From positions 1 to 64,000 of the forward strand of contig CABYTF010000001.1 of the NCBI GenBank assembly GCA_902521725.1: a stretch of DNA of 64,000 bases, written 5' to 3'. Shown here in pieces: positions 26,067-33,437 of the stretch. Each line of letters opens with the position of its first letter. Positions within the stretch are counted from its first letter, which is position 1. The notes beneath the pieces were generated by a model. The model saw only the letters and a program-made list of their open reading frames with translations. It was not told where the DNA came from and did not search any database. This stretch comes from an uncultured Gammaproteobacteria bacterium. GTDB lineage: Bacteria; Pseudomonadota; Gammaproteobacteria; GCA-002705445; GCA-002716945. The position numbers and the translations under genes were made by a program.

Positions 26067-26512
26067 TTTTCGCAACATTAGACAATACAATAGATTGGAA
26101 TTGCAATAGCACCTGGCGTCAATCTGCTTACAACACAATGTGGTGTCTAATTGGTTGCAGTATTGGTGACATGGGAACAATTTATTATTTTCAGGTCAAT
26201 GAAATTCCATGGAGTACTCTATCAATCATGTTACTTGCTATGACAAATGGTATTATCACTAGCATTATTCTAGAGACTGTTATTTTGTTAAAACAAATGA
26301 ACCTCTCATCTGCATTTAGAACAGCAATTGGTATGAGTCTTATATCTATGATCAGTATGGAAATAGCAATGAACTTGGTAGATTACCTGGTAACAGGCGG
26401 GGCTAAGATAAACTTGATGGTTATTCCTCTTATGTTGATTGCAGGATTTCTTACACCGTGGCCCTATAACTATTGGAGGTTGAAAAAATTTAATAAAGGC
26501 TGCTGTGCTTAG
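26063..26512 (+). CDS. DUF4396-like membrane protein
   Basis: 149 residues with four predicted membrane segments. It begins MIFATLDNTIDWNCNSTWRQ, then has a small-residue helix (CLIGCSIGDMG) and ends GCCA. It resembles DUF4396 proteins, whose function is unknown. The start is the ATG at 26063, overlapping the ferredoxin stop (ATGA). Four genes from 24062 to here form one coupled run. The stop overlaps the convergent exbB by four bases. Confidence 0.65.
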   Translation: MIFATLDNTIDWNCNSTWRQSAYNTMWCLIGCSIGDMGTIYYFQVNEIPWSTLSIMLLAMTNGIITSIILETVILLKQMNLSSAFRTAIGMSLISMISMEIAMNLVDYLVTGGAKINLMVIPLMLIAGFLTPWPYNYWRLKKFNKGCCA

Positions 26513-27135
26513 TTCATGTGTGCTGTTAATAGCTTTGTAACTGAGTGCTCGATGTTGATCTTTAGCTTTTCATTCGTCGCTCTAAAATAACTCTCAAACA
26601 GTACAGTTGGTATCGCAACAGACAAGCCTACGGCGGTTGTCAGTAGTGCCTCCCAAATACCACCAGATAGTGTTGACGGGTTTATGTTGTTGCCTGCCAT
26701 CTCCATTTGCTGAAATGCATCAATCATTCCAAAGACCGTTCCTAGTAAGCCAAGTAGTGGCGCTACCATGGCGATCACTTTTAACGTATCAAGGTTAGAA
26801 TCATAATACTCTAATCTCTCCTGGCTGAGTCTTAAGACTTCCTCTCTGAGGTATCTCTCTTTTGCTTGTGTAATATTGTTCTTAAGAAGATGATACATGG
26901 TAAATGAGACAACTTCTTTTTGGGGATGTATATCTTTTGAGATAGCTTTGTAAGCATCCTCTTTTTTGTTGTCCAACCACATTGCTAAACTGTCTTGAGT
27001 TACATCAAACCTGAAAAAGTTTACTTTAGAGAGTACATGTATCTTGTATATGACAATTGATAAGACATACACAGACAGTGCGAGAAGAATATAGACGACC
27101 GGTCCGCCTTTTGCTAATAATGATCCAAATTCCAT
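26509..27135 (-). CDS. exbB: ExbB-type proton channel subunit
   Basis: 208-residue MotA/TolQ/ExbB family protein with three membrane segments. The core VIAMVAPLLGLLGTVFGMID is diagnostic, and the last part (ALLTTAVGLSVAIPTVL) matches the channel helices. With the ExbD pair and TonB at 32119-33437 it would energise the two outer-membrane receptors lying between. It is separated from its partners by those receptors, which is an unusual layout. A hairpin lies just upstream at 27161-27193. Confidence 0.88.
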   Translation of the reverse strand: MEFGSLLAKGGPVVYILLALSVYVLSIVIYKIHVLSKVNFFRFDVTQDSLAMWLDNKKEDAYKAISKDIHPQKEVVSFTMYHLLKNNITQAKERYLREEVLRLSQERLEYYDSNLDTLKVIAMVAPLLGLLGTVFGMIDAFQQMEMAGNNINPSTLSGGIWEALLTTAVGLSVAIPTVLFESYFRATNEKLKINIEHSVTKLLTAHMN

Positions 27136-27160
27136 ATTATATTTAATGTTCCAAAAGGAT

Positions 27161-27193
27161 TAGTCTAACAGAGTTTGCGTCTCTGTTAGACTA
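27161..27193. terminator. 13-bp hairpin between the copper receptor gene and exbB
   Basis: Perfect inverted repeat TAGTCTAACAGAG / CTCTGTTAGACTA (27161-27173 and 27181-27193) around the loop TTTGCGT. It directly follows the receptor stop at 27202 on the minus strand and probably ends or attenuates that transcript before exbB. The run of six T lies on the + strand side (27194-27199), so the best terminator orientation faces + strand transcripts; it may work both ways. Confidence 0.7.
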
Positions 27194-27201
27194 TTTTTTA
27201 G

Positions 27202-29196
27202 CTAGAACTCATAGTTGATCGAACCAAATAACGACCTTCCTGGCTCATCTGTTCTATCTGCAGCACTGTCTAATCTATTTGTAGCATTAAGGTGTGTTGC
27301 ATATCGTTTATCAGATATATTTGCCATACCAATCGATATACGTAGGTTTGGTGTCGGTTCAAATCCAGCAAAGATATCATAGGTGGTATATCCAGCAGTC
27401 CTTCCAACATCAAGAACTTTAGAATCAAATCTATCTTGTGTGTCTGCAAAATTAACTCTCAATCCATAGTTTGTATTTGCAGATTTAATTTCAAAGGTTA
27501 AATCACCAGCTAAGGGCATTATCTGAGGTAGAGGTCTATCCTGTGTCTCATCGTTTCCTCTCGTATAGTTCAGATTCAAAGTTGTATCTATACCTGAAAA
27601 CAGTCTGTGAACTGAGAGTTCATAACCATATAACTCAGCATCAACGTTTTTATAAAGCCTTGCCTTCATGGCTGAGTCATCTTTTCTGTGAGTAGTTATG
27701 TAATCATCAACATCATTGTAATAAACAGACCCTGTAATGTGGTTTCCCATAAGCATACCTTCGTATCCAACTTCGATAGTCATGTGCCTCTCACTAGAGA
27801 GATTAGGATTACCAACATGTCTCATCATTGCAGATGACGCATTCCACTTGGCATGAAATAACTCAGTGGTATCAGGCGCTCTTTCGTTGACACTAAGATT
27901 AATGTATGTCTCTCCATGATCAATGTCTTTTTTGAGTCTAAGAAATCCACTGATATTATCATATTCTCTTTTGGTGGCTACTATCGTTCCATCATAATCA
28001 GTTGTATAGACCTCATTTGCTGTCTTGAACATCATTCCACCTGCATCATCTGCTGCCTTAGTAGGATCAAGTTCAACTTGGTCGTATCTTAGTCCATATG
28101 AAATGTTTCCAAGATCCTTTTCAAAAAATATGCCTAATTTTTCTGTCTCAACACCAGGCCATAAGTAGGTTAAAAACGTATTAGATCCTGACATTACCAT
28201 ATATTGTTCTGCATCTTTCCTGTTATGTTCATAGTCAATTCCAGCACGTATATCAGAACCAATGGTACCTATCAGCCTTCCGCCATATGTATCAGATGCA
28301 GTGGGCCACGCCATCACACCGTTACCAGAATTTCCTCTTAGCACGACATTATTCATGAGATGATCAATGTCTGTGTTAAACAAGTCCATATTCATACTTG
28401 AGAAAAACATAAATGGGGTCACTCGTTGATATTTAAGTGTATACATATCAGTGTAACTATAAACTATATCCATAGTTAAACCTGGATAACCGACTTTATC
28501 TTGTCTATTGTTAGTGTAGTTGAGCTCTAATTTTGATCCATCAGAGAGAATAGTGCCGAGTATCGCTGTGTAATCAGTAGTAGAATATTCCGTGAGAGGT
28601 TTTATGCCTGAACCAGTCTCATAATTTCCAGCATCTGATTTTGACCCATTGAGTCTTAGATATGAACTTGAAGATAACGGAAATACCATGTTACCACTTG
28701 TTGTATATGAACCTGCATTTGAGTCAAAGTTTTGCCCAATACTATATTCAGGTTTAATGACTGGATTTGTTATACGTTTAAAGCTTACGATTCCGCCAGG
28801 ACCGCCAGCACCAAAGAGTACGGATTGAGTGCCTTTAATGACAGTGACTGAATCATAGTTATTCACATTTGCATAAGTACTAGCCGGATCCATTTTCGAT
28901 GAACATGCTCCATAAACCATAGCTCCATCTAGAAATGTATTTAATCTAGAGTCACTCTGCCCACGAATCACTGCTTCGAGTCCATGACCTCCGCGTCTGA
29001 TAGTGTTCACTCCGTTTATATTTTTAAGAAGATCACCACCATCAACTGCATTTCTAGTATCGACCTCTTCGATAGCCTCATTGCTAATTATAGCTTTATC
29101 CATGACTGGACTACTTATTTGTATGTCTGTTAATTCTTCAGCTGAAACATTAGTTATAAATAATGCACTGAAGAGTAATGTTATTAATCTATTCAT
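27202..29196 (-). CDS. oprC: TonB-dependent copper receptor, OprC/NosA type
   Basis: Outer-membrane receptor of 664 residues with a signal peptide (about residues 1-19), a plug domain and a 22-strand barrel ending in aromatic Phe. The plug shows RRGGHGLEAVIRG and the segment GACSSKMDP, where C98 and M102 form CxxxM. The barrel has DHLMNN with H279 and M281, an HxM pair. In Pseudomonas OprC, copper is bound by exactly such a CxxxM-HxM site (established). The DUF2946-like gene 38 bases upstream is also typical of OprC loci. Copper import is therefore the likely role. No Fur site is seen before it. Confidence 0.82.
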   Translation of the reverse strand: MNRLITLLFSALFITNVSAEELTDIQISSPVMDKAIISNEAIEEVDTRNAVDGGDLLKNINGVNTIRRGGHGLEAVIRGQSDSRLNTFLDGAMVYGACSSKMDPASTYANVNNYDSVTVIKGTQSVLFGAGGPGGIVSFKRITNPVIKPEYSIGQNFDSNAGSYTTSGNMVFPLSSSSYLRLNGSKSDAGNYETGSGIKPLTEYSTTDYTAILGTILSDGSKLELNYTNNRQDKVGYPGLTMDIVYSYTDMYTLKYQRVTPFMFFSSMNMDLFNTDIDHLMNNVVLRGNSGNGVMAWPTASDTYGGRLIGTIGSDIRAGIDYEHNRKDAEQYMVMSGSNTFLTYLWPGVETEKLGIFFEKDLGNISYGLRYDQVELDPTKAADDAGGMMFKTANEVYTTDYDGTIVATKREYDNISGFLRLKKDIDHGETYINLSVNERAPDTTELFHAKWNASSAMMRHVGNPNLSSERHMTIEVGYEGMLMGNHITGSVYYNDVDDYITTHRKDDSAMKARLYKNVDAELYGYELSVHRLFSGIDTTLNLNYTRGNDETQDRPLPQIMPLAGDLTFEIKSANTNYGLRVNFADTQDRFDSKVLDVGRTAGYTTYDIFAGFEPTPNLRISIGMANISDKRYATHLNATNRLDSAADRTDEPGRSLFGSINYEF

Positions 29197-29233
29197 CTTT
29201 ACCTCCAGATTAAATTTAATTAAAAGTAGTTAA

Positions 29234-29629
29234 TTAAACTAATGGAGGTGCTCTTGATTCGTTTGTGAGTTTTATTAGCGACTTAATGTTGAGGTCGTAA
29301 TATGATTGAAGAATCTTGTTGTTGTTAATTAGGGGGCTAAAATTTAGATATTGGACAGTAATTATATCTATTGAATTAATATCAACTGAATTACAACAGA
29401 CACAATCCTCAGACATATCAGACAATAAAGCTGTATTAATCTTGTCTAAAAGATCAGATAGTTTTTTTGTGTGAGAAATAGAATTGTTATATTTACTGCC
29501 ACATAACTCTGCATGAAGAAGATGGAAGCCATTATCTTGTGGTAAGGATGATATATTTATTATTGTATAACTATGCAGCGGCTGAAGCGCTATCATTGAT
29601 ATCAGAAATATCTGTATGGCTTTAATCAA
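29234..29629 (-). CDS. DUF2946-like exported protein linked to the copper receptor
   Basis: About 131 residues with an N-terminal hydrophobic signal (IKAIQIFLISMIALQPLHS), a Cys cluster EDCVCCNS and the C-terminal end SRAPPLV. The RAPP end and the position next to an OprC-type receptor fit DUF2946 proteins. The three close Cys could bind copper (inference). The start is uncertain: TTG at 29627-29629 has GGGGG five bases upstream; an earlier TTG overlaps that site, and an ATG lies 11 codons further in. It is the first gene of a two-gene unit with the receptor. Confidence 0.6.
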   Translation of the reverse strand: MIKAIQIFLISMIALQPLHSYTIINISSLPQDNGFHLLHAELCGSKYNNSISHTKKLSDLLDKINTALLSDMSEDCVCCNSVDINSIDIITVQYLNFSPLINNNKILQSYYDLNIKSLIKLTNESRAPPLV

Positions 29630-29679
29630 ATTTTCCCCCAAAAATAAACCATAACAAAATTATAGGATCATTGAAAGCA

Positions 29680-29723
29680 GAAGATACTCGCTACAATAGG
29701 GAAATAAGGAAACGAGTATCTTC
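29680..29723. repeat. Inverted repeat, hairpin A downstream of the FecA-type receptor
   Basis: Perfect 11-bp stem GAAGATACTCG (29680-29690) / CGAGTATCTTC (29713-29723) with a 22-base loop. It lies in the 169-base gap between the receptor gene stop at 29799 and the DUF2946-like gene, followed by a second hairpin. No T run follows, so it is not a classical intrinsic terminator. Confidence 0.6.
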
Positions 29724-29730
29724 AAACTGA

Positions 29731-29759
29731 AGTCTGGCTGCAGGGAATCCAGCCAGACT
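29731..29759. terminator. Inverted repeat, hairpin B downstream of the FecA-type receptor
   Basis: Perfect 10-bp GC-rich stem AGTCTGGCTG (29731-29740) / CAGCCAGACT (29750-29759) with the loop CAGGGAATC. In an AT-rich genome this is a very stable structure. It lies 39 bases after the stop of the - strand receptor gene, so it may block 3' exonucleases or stop transcription, although a T run is missing. Confidence 0.6.
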
Positions 29760-29798
29760 CATTCATATCATCGGAGAACGATATAAAATTTATTTTTA

Positions 29799-31988
29799 TT
29801 AGAAGTCAAACGATACACCAGCCATAAAAGTTTGTGGTTTGTTTGGTCTAACTCCATAGTTGTGTGCAGACGCTATATATTGTTTATCAAATAGGTTGTC
29901 TACATTAAGGAATAAACGTCCACCTGGCATGCCCATTCCATCTAAGCTCATACCACCTCTGAAGTCATAAATCCAAGCGCTCTCAGTTGTGATCGGATTG
30001 GCTTTACCCGTATTATTAACATCATCGTTGTATTTTGCTGATATATTCATATCCCATGAGTTTGTCTCCATACCAAGGGATAGATAATAAATTTCTTCAG
30101 GTGTGTACTTAATTCTAGCACCATCTTGGAAACTGGTATCTGTTGTGACATCATGCTCAGCTTCTTGCAATGTTACAGCAAGGATCATCGGGTATCTTGT
30201 GCCAGATCCTGTACTTGTTGCACCTTTCATTTGAGGAGCTGCAAATAAGTTATTTACTCTGTATAAGAATTCAATACCTGTTGCATGAGCTTCACCAGCA
30301 CTTACTTGATTTTGTGATGCATCAGCACAACCCGCTGCTATGTTACATGTTTCGTTAAGGTTTTCATAATCAGTATAGAAACCGACAATTTCCATATGAC
30401 TATTAGCCCCAATTGAACGATATCCAATTTCATAGTTATCAGATTCTTCTGGAAGAGATGAACTTACACCTGTAGGCATATAACCTTGACTGTATCCTGC
30501 AAAAGCAGATTTACCATTGCCCATGTTATACACTGTGCTAGCTGCTATCATAGTCTCGCTATTTTCACGAGGTGTACCAGCAGTTCCATCAGTAGATTCC
30601 CAGTATTCTACATCTTCATAACGAAGACCTAGAGTTGTAACAAAGTTACCATGTGAAATACGATCAATGATGCTAAATGATTCAGCACTAGCAAAATCAT
30701 CATTACCCCCGGTTCCAACATAGTCTGATGCGCTTAATACCATTGTATTATTTGAACCTAATGTGTATGTTTCTGATATACCTGAATCGTGTCTGTCACG
30801 GTAATCTCTGTGACTTCTGAATCCGATAGTAATATCATGTGCGCCCATAACTGTGTTATAACGCATGTCATATCCATACATACCATAGTCTCTGTGACCA
30901 AGTGAACGCTTGATAGATTCACCAGTTACCATTGCAGTTGCATTAGTAACAATGTTACATGCTCTTAGTTCAGTTCCTGAATCCGCCGCACAATTAGTCT
31001 CCCAGTCAATGGCTGACATTTTTACAGTTGATGTACTTCCGCCTGCACTTCCATCATCATCCACTGTCATCTCACCAACTTTTTTCCAATTTCGGCTATA
31101 CTTAGCTTTATAGATTTTAGCTGTAAGACTTGATGTAGGACTTAAGTCCATACCATATGTAAAGATATATCTATGATAATCATTATCCATCTTATCTTTA
31201 GATGAGATTGCATATCTTCTGTTTTCATTTGCAGCAAAATCAGCTCTTGTCAAACCAATGTATGAAGCATGTGATGTTTCAGAAGTATTCTGACTTGAGA
31301 ATTCCATATAAGAACTTGGCATGGTATATCTAATTTTAAATAAGTCTGAATTTTTTCTAAACCCAGAATTAGTATCATTACCTGCTCCAGCATCTATTTC
31401 TTTATGTCCGTCGTAAGCAGTTTTATGACTTTCAATAACATAAGATAAGTTGCCCAGAGCTTGTCCATAATAAACATGGTTTCTCAAGTAACCTTCGTCA
31501 CCAGCAGTTTGATTGAAATATCCTTTAGTTCCCTCAGTTGGGACAGTTCTAGATATATAGTTTATAGCACCAGATGTAGTTCTTGGTCCGTTACCTATGG
31601 CTGTAGCACCTTTAAGTACCTCAATGCCTTCAGCATCACCAGCGTCTGGGTAGAAGTACATTGAAGAGTTGGAATAAACTGCAGGTCCCTGCAATATTCC
31701 ATCTTCAGTGACATTTATTTTTGTAGTACGGTTTGGATTAGCTCCTCTCATACCGATGTTTGTTCTAAGCCCAAGACCATCTTCAGTTTGTGAGAAGACG
31801 CCAGGTACACGACCCATTATCCTTTCAGTATCTGTATAGCCGGACTTTTTCAGTTCATCATCACCTATAAAGGTAGCTGAACCAGCGATTTCAGATTCTG
31901 CTTGTCCACCAAAAATACTCAATGGTGCAAGATCGTCTGCAGATACATTAGTCGCAAGAAAAGCCAATAAAATAGCTGTTTTTCTCAT
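29799..31988 (-). CDS. TonB-dependent receptor, FecA-like (iron chelate uptake)
   Basis: 729-residue outer-membrane receptor with an 18-residue signal peptide. The plug has the FecA-type block EDGLGLRTNIGMRGANPNRT, then EDGILQGPAVYSNSSMYFYP and IEVLKGATAIGNGPRTTSGA. The barrel ends in VSFDF. The FecA group imports ferric chelates, and two Fur-box-like sites upstream at 32027-32074 support iron control. The true ligand is unknown. Two hairpins follow the gene. Confidence 0.87.
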   Translation of the reverse strand: MRKTAILLAFLATNVSADDLAPLSIFGGQAESEIAGSATFIGDDELKKSGYTDTERIMGRVPGVFSQTEDGLGLRTNIGMRGANPNRTTKINVTEDGILQGPAVYSNSSMYFYPDAGDAEGIEVLKGATAIGNGPRTTSGAINYISRTVPTEGTKGYFNQTAGDEGYLRNHVYYGQALGNLSYVIESHKTAYDGHKEIDAGAGNDTNSGFRKNSDLFKIRYTMPSSYMEFSSQNTSETSHASYIGLTRADFAANENRRYAISSKDKMDNDYHRYIFTYGMDLSPTSSLTAKIYKAKYSRNWKKVGEMTVDDDGSAGGSTSTVKMSAIDWETNCAADSGTELRACNIVTNATAMVTGESIKRSLGHRDYGMYGYDMRYNTVMGAHDITIGFRSHRDYRDRHDSGISETYTLGSNNTMVLSASDYVGTGGNDDFASAESFSIIDRISHGNFVTTLGLRYEDVEYWESTDGTAGTPRENSETMIAASTVYNMGNGKSAFAGYSQGYMPTGVSSSLPEESDNYEIGYRSIGANSHMEIVGFYTDYENLNETCNIAAGCADASQNQVSAGEAHATGIEFLYRVNNLFAAPQMKGATSTGSGTRYPMILAVTLQEAEHDVTTDTSFQDGARIKYTPEEIYYLSLGMETNSWDMNISAKYNDDVNNTGKANPITTESAWIYDFRGGMSLDGMGMPGGRLFLNVDNLFDKQYIASAHNYGVRPNKPQTFMAGVSFDF

Positions 31989-32026
31989 AATTATCCCTAA
32001 AACGTTATTAATTGGTGCAATTATAT

Positions 32027-32045
32027 AATAATGATTCTCATTTGC
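32027..32045. promoter_or_regulatory. Fur-box-like site 1
   Basis: AATAATGATTCTCATTTGC matches 14 of 19 positions of the palindromic Fur consensus. It has the symmetric core AATGA-TTC-TCATT. It lies 39 bases before the start of the FecA-like receptor gene (minus strand), in the divergent gap shared with the exbD-exbD-tonB genes. Confidence 0.65.
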
Positions 32046-32055
32046 AATAGTAAAT

Positions 32056-32074
32056 GATAATAATTCTCATTTAC
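32056..32074. promoter_or_regulatory. Fur-box-like site 2
   Basis: GATAATAATTCTCATTTAC matches 14 of 19 positions of the Fur consensus and has the symmetric arms AAATGA / TCATTT when one includes the bases just before it. It lies 45 bases before the ATG of exbD1. With site 1 it would let Fur repress both directions when iron is plentiful (inference). Confidence 0.65.
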
Positions 32075-32118
32075 GATTATCTCTTTGATTTATGCACAAA
32101 TTATTTTAGAGTATCGAG

Positions 32119-32505
32119 ATGACCAGAATTAGCCTGACACCGATTATAGATGTTGTTTTCATATTATTAATATTTTTCATGCTCGCATCAAATTTCAATA
32201 AGATTGGTGAACTTAAAATGGATATGTCTAAAGAATCTAGTCAAGCATCTAACGAAGACGTTAAAATAATCAAGCTGGCTGTTGAACAAACTAACTCTGT
32301 AATAAGTAATGGCAAGAGATATGATGATGACGAGTTGTTGACAATGATCAGGTTAGCCATCCAAGAGGCCAACAGATATTCAATAATACTAACAGCTAAG
32401 AATGATGTCACATACCAACGGTATCTAAAAGTAATGGATTATTTAAAAAAGAATAAAATAGAGAATGTCACAATAGGTATTAAAGCGAATGAGACTAAAA
32501 ACTAA
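32119..32505 (+). CDS. exbD: ExbD-type proton channel subunit, first copy (Asp present)
   Basis: 128-residue ExbD/TolR family protein with one N-terminal membrane helix. The proton-carrying aspartate is D11 in SLTPIIDVVFILL. The N-terminus is very short, with only about seven residues before the helix. A periplasmic domain follows, ending YLKKNKIENVTIGIK. It is the first of three + strand genes, divergent from the FecA-like receptor and behind the Fur-like sites. It overlaps the second copy by 17 bases. Confidence 0.9.
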   Translation: MTRISLTPIIDVVFILLIFFMLASNFNKIGELKMDMSKESSQASNEDVKIIKLAVEQTNSVISNGKRYDDDELLTMIRLAIQEANRYSIILTAKNDVTYQRYLKVMDYLKKNKIENVTIGIKANETKN

Positions 32506-32887
32506 AAATAAAAGAGATTATGAAGATGATGGCCTTTTACCTTTGGTGAACATTATCTTTTTGCTGCTAATTTTTTTTATGATTGTTGGGGTTATTGAAA
32601 AAAATATCTTAAAAGATAATCTTGAGCTGCCGAAAGTCACGCTTGATAAGTTTGAGAATAAAGATGTAGCAAAGATTTTTTATGATGCTGATAAAAATAT
32701 TTACCTCAATGATATACCTACAAACATAAAAGATTTAAGAAAGATAATTAAAACAAAAGAGGTAAAAGATGTTGTGCTAATTGCAGATAAATCTCTACTT
32801 GTTACAGATATAAATATTATTTTATTCGAACTCAAACAAAATCAAATCAATAACATTAAGTTATTATCTAGTCTAAATGCAAACTGA
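32489..32887 (+). CDS. ExbD-type protein, second copy, with Asn in place of the proton Asp
   Basis: 132-residue ExbD family protein. The membrane helix reads GLLPLVNIIFLLLIFFM: the position of the essential Asp is N21. The family pattern (LPLxxIIFLLLIFF) is otherwise well kept, and the periplasmic domain is intact. It cannot carry protons in the usual way, so it may form an asymmetric pair with the first ExbD. It overlaps both the first copy (17 bases) and tonB (11 bases). Confidence 0.85.
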   Translation: MRLKTKNKRDYEDDGLLPLVNIIFLLLIFFMIVGVIEKNILKDNLELPKVTLDKFENKDVAKIFYDADKNIYLNDIPTNIKDLRKIIKTKEVKDVVLIADKSLLVTDINIILFELKQNQINNIKLLSSLNAN

Positions 32888-33437
32888 TAATCTAAATAAA
32901 TATATTGTTGTCTCGTTGGTTATTCATGCTTTTTTCCTCATGACAATAACTTCACCGAATATCCAAAGAGACATAAGTCAGATCGGTGAACAAGGTATGC
33001 AAATTCAAATGGTTCTTATAAGAGATCAGATCGATGATGTTCAAGACGATGACTCTCTAAGTTCAAGTGAAAAAAAAATAATAAAACGTGAAGAAAAACA
33101 GGAACAAGCTGTAGTTGATAACAGGACACAAGGAGATAGAACAAATAAAATATATCAATCATATTATGGGATTGTTAGAAGCATGCTGGATTCGAATAAA
33201 AAATACCCTCTTCTCTCTCTTCAGAGAAGACAAGAAGGGACGCCGATAGTTGAATTTACTATTTTACAAAATGGTAGTGTCGTAGATTTAAAAATTACGT
33301 CATCTGGATTTCGATTACTCGATAGAGAGGCGCAAAAGATAGTTCTTAAATCTGCACCGTTCCCTCCTATTCCTAAATCTCTTGGTAAAAATCAAATTGA
33401 TCTAAGGGTCCCCATTAATTTCAGTCTTCAACGTTAG
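32877..33437 (+). CDS. tonB: TonB energy-transducing protein
   Basis: 186-residue TonB. An N-terminal membrane helix has the Ser/His pair of the family (VVSLVIHAFFLMTI). The middle is a charged linker without the usual Pro-rich repeats. The C-terminal domain shows YPLLSLQRRQEGTPIVEF and a typical LDREAQKIVLKSAPFPPIPK segment. It carries energy from ExbBD to the receptors at 27202-31988. The 3' end overlaps the convergent cysG by 17 bases. Confidence 0.9.
   Translation: MQTDNLNKYIVVSLVIHAFFLMTITSPNIQRDISQIGEQGMQIQMVLIRDQIDDVQDDDSLSSSEKKIIKREEKQEQAVVDNRTQGDRTNKIYQSYYGIVRSMLDSNKKYPLLSLQRRQEGTPIVEFTILQNGSVVDLKITSSGFRLLDREAQKIVLKSAPFPPIPKSLGKNQIDLRVPINFSLQR

Noticed and set aside
20903-26512. Recent insertion by a mobile element
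   Set aside because: No transposase, integrase, terminal repeats or tRNA-associated direct repeats were seen around the island, and base composition looks like that of its neighbours by eye.
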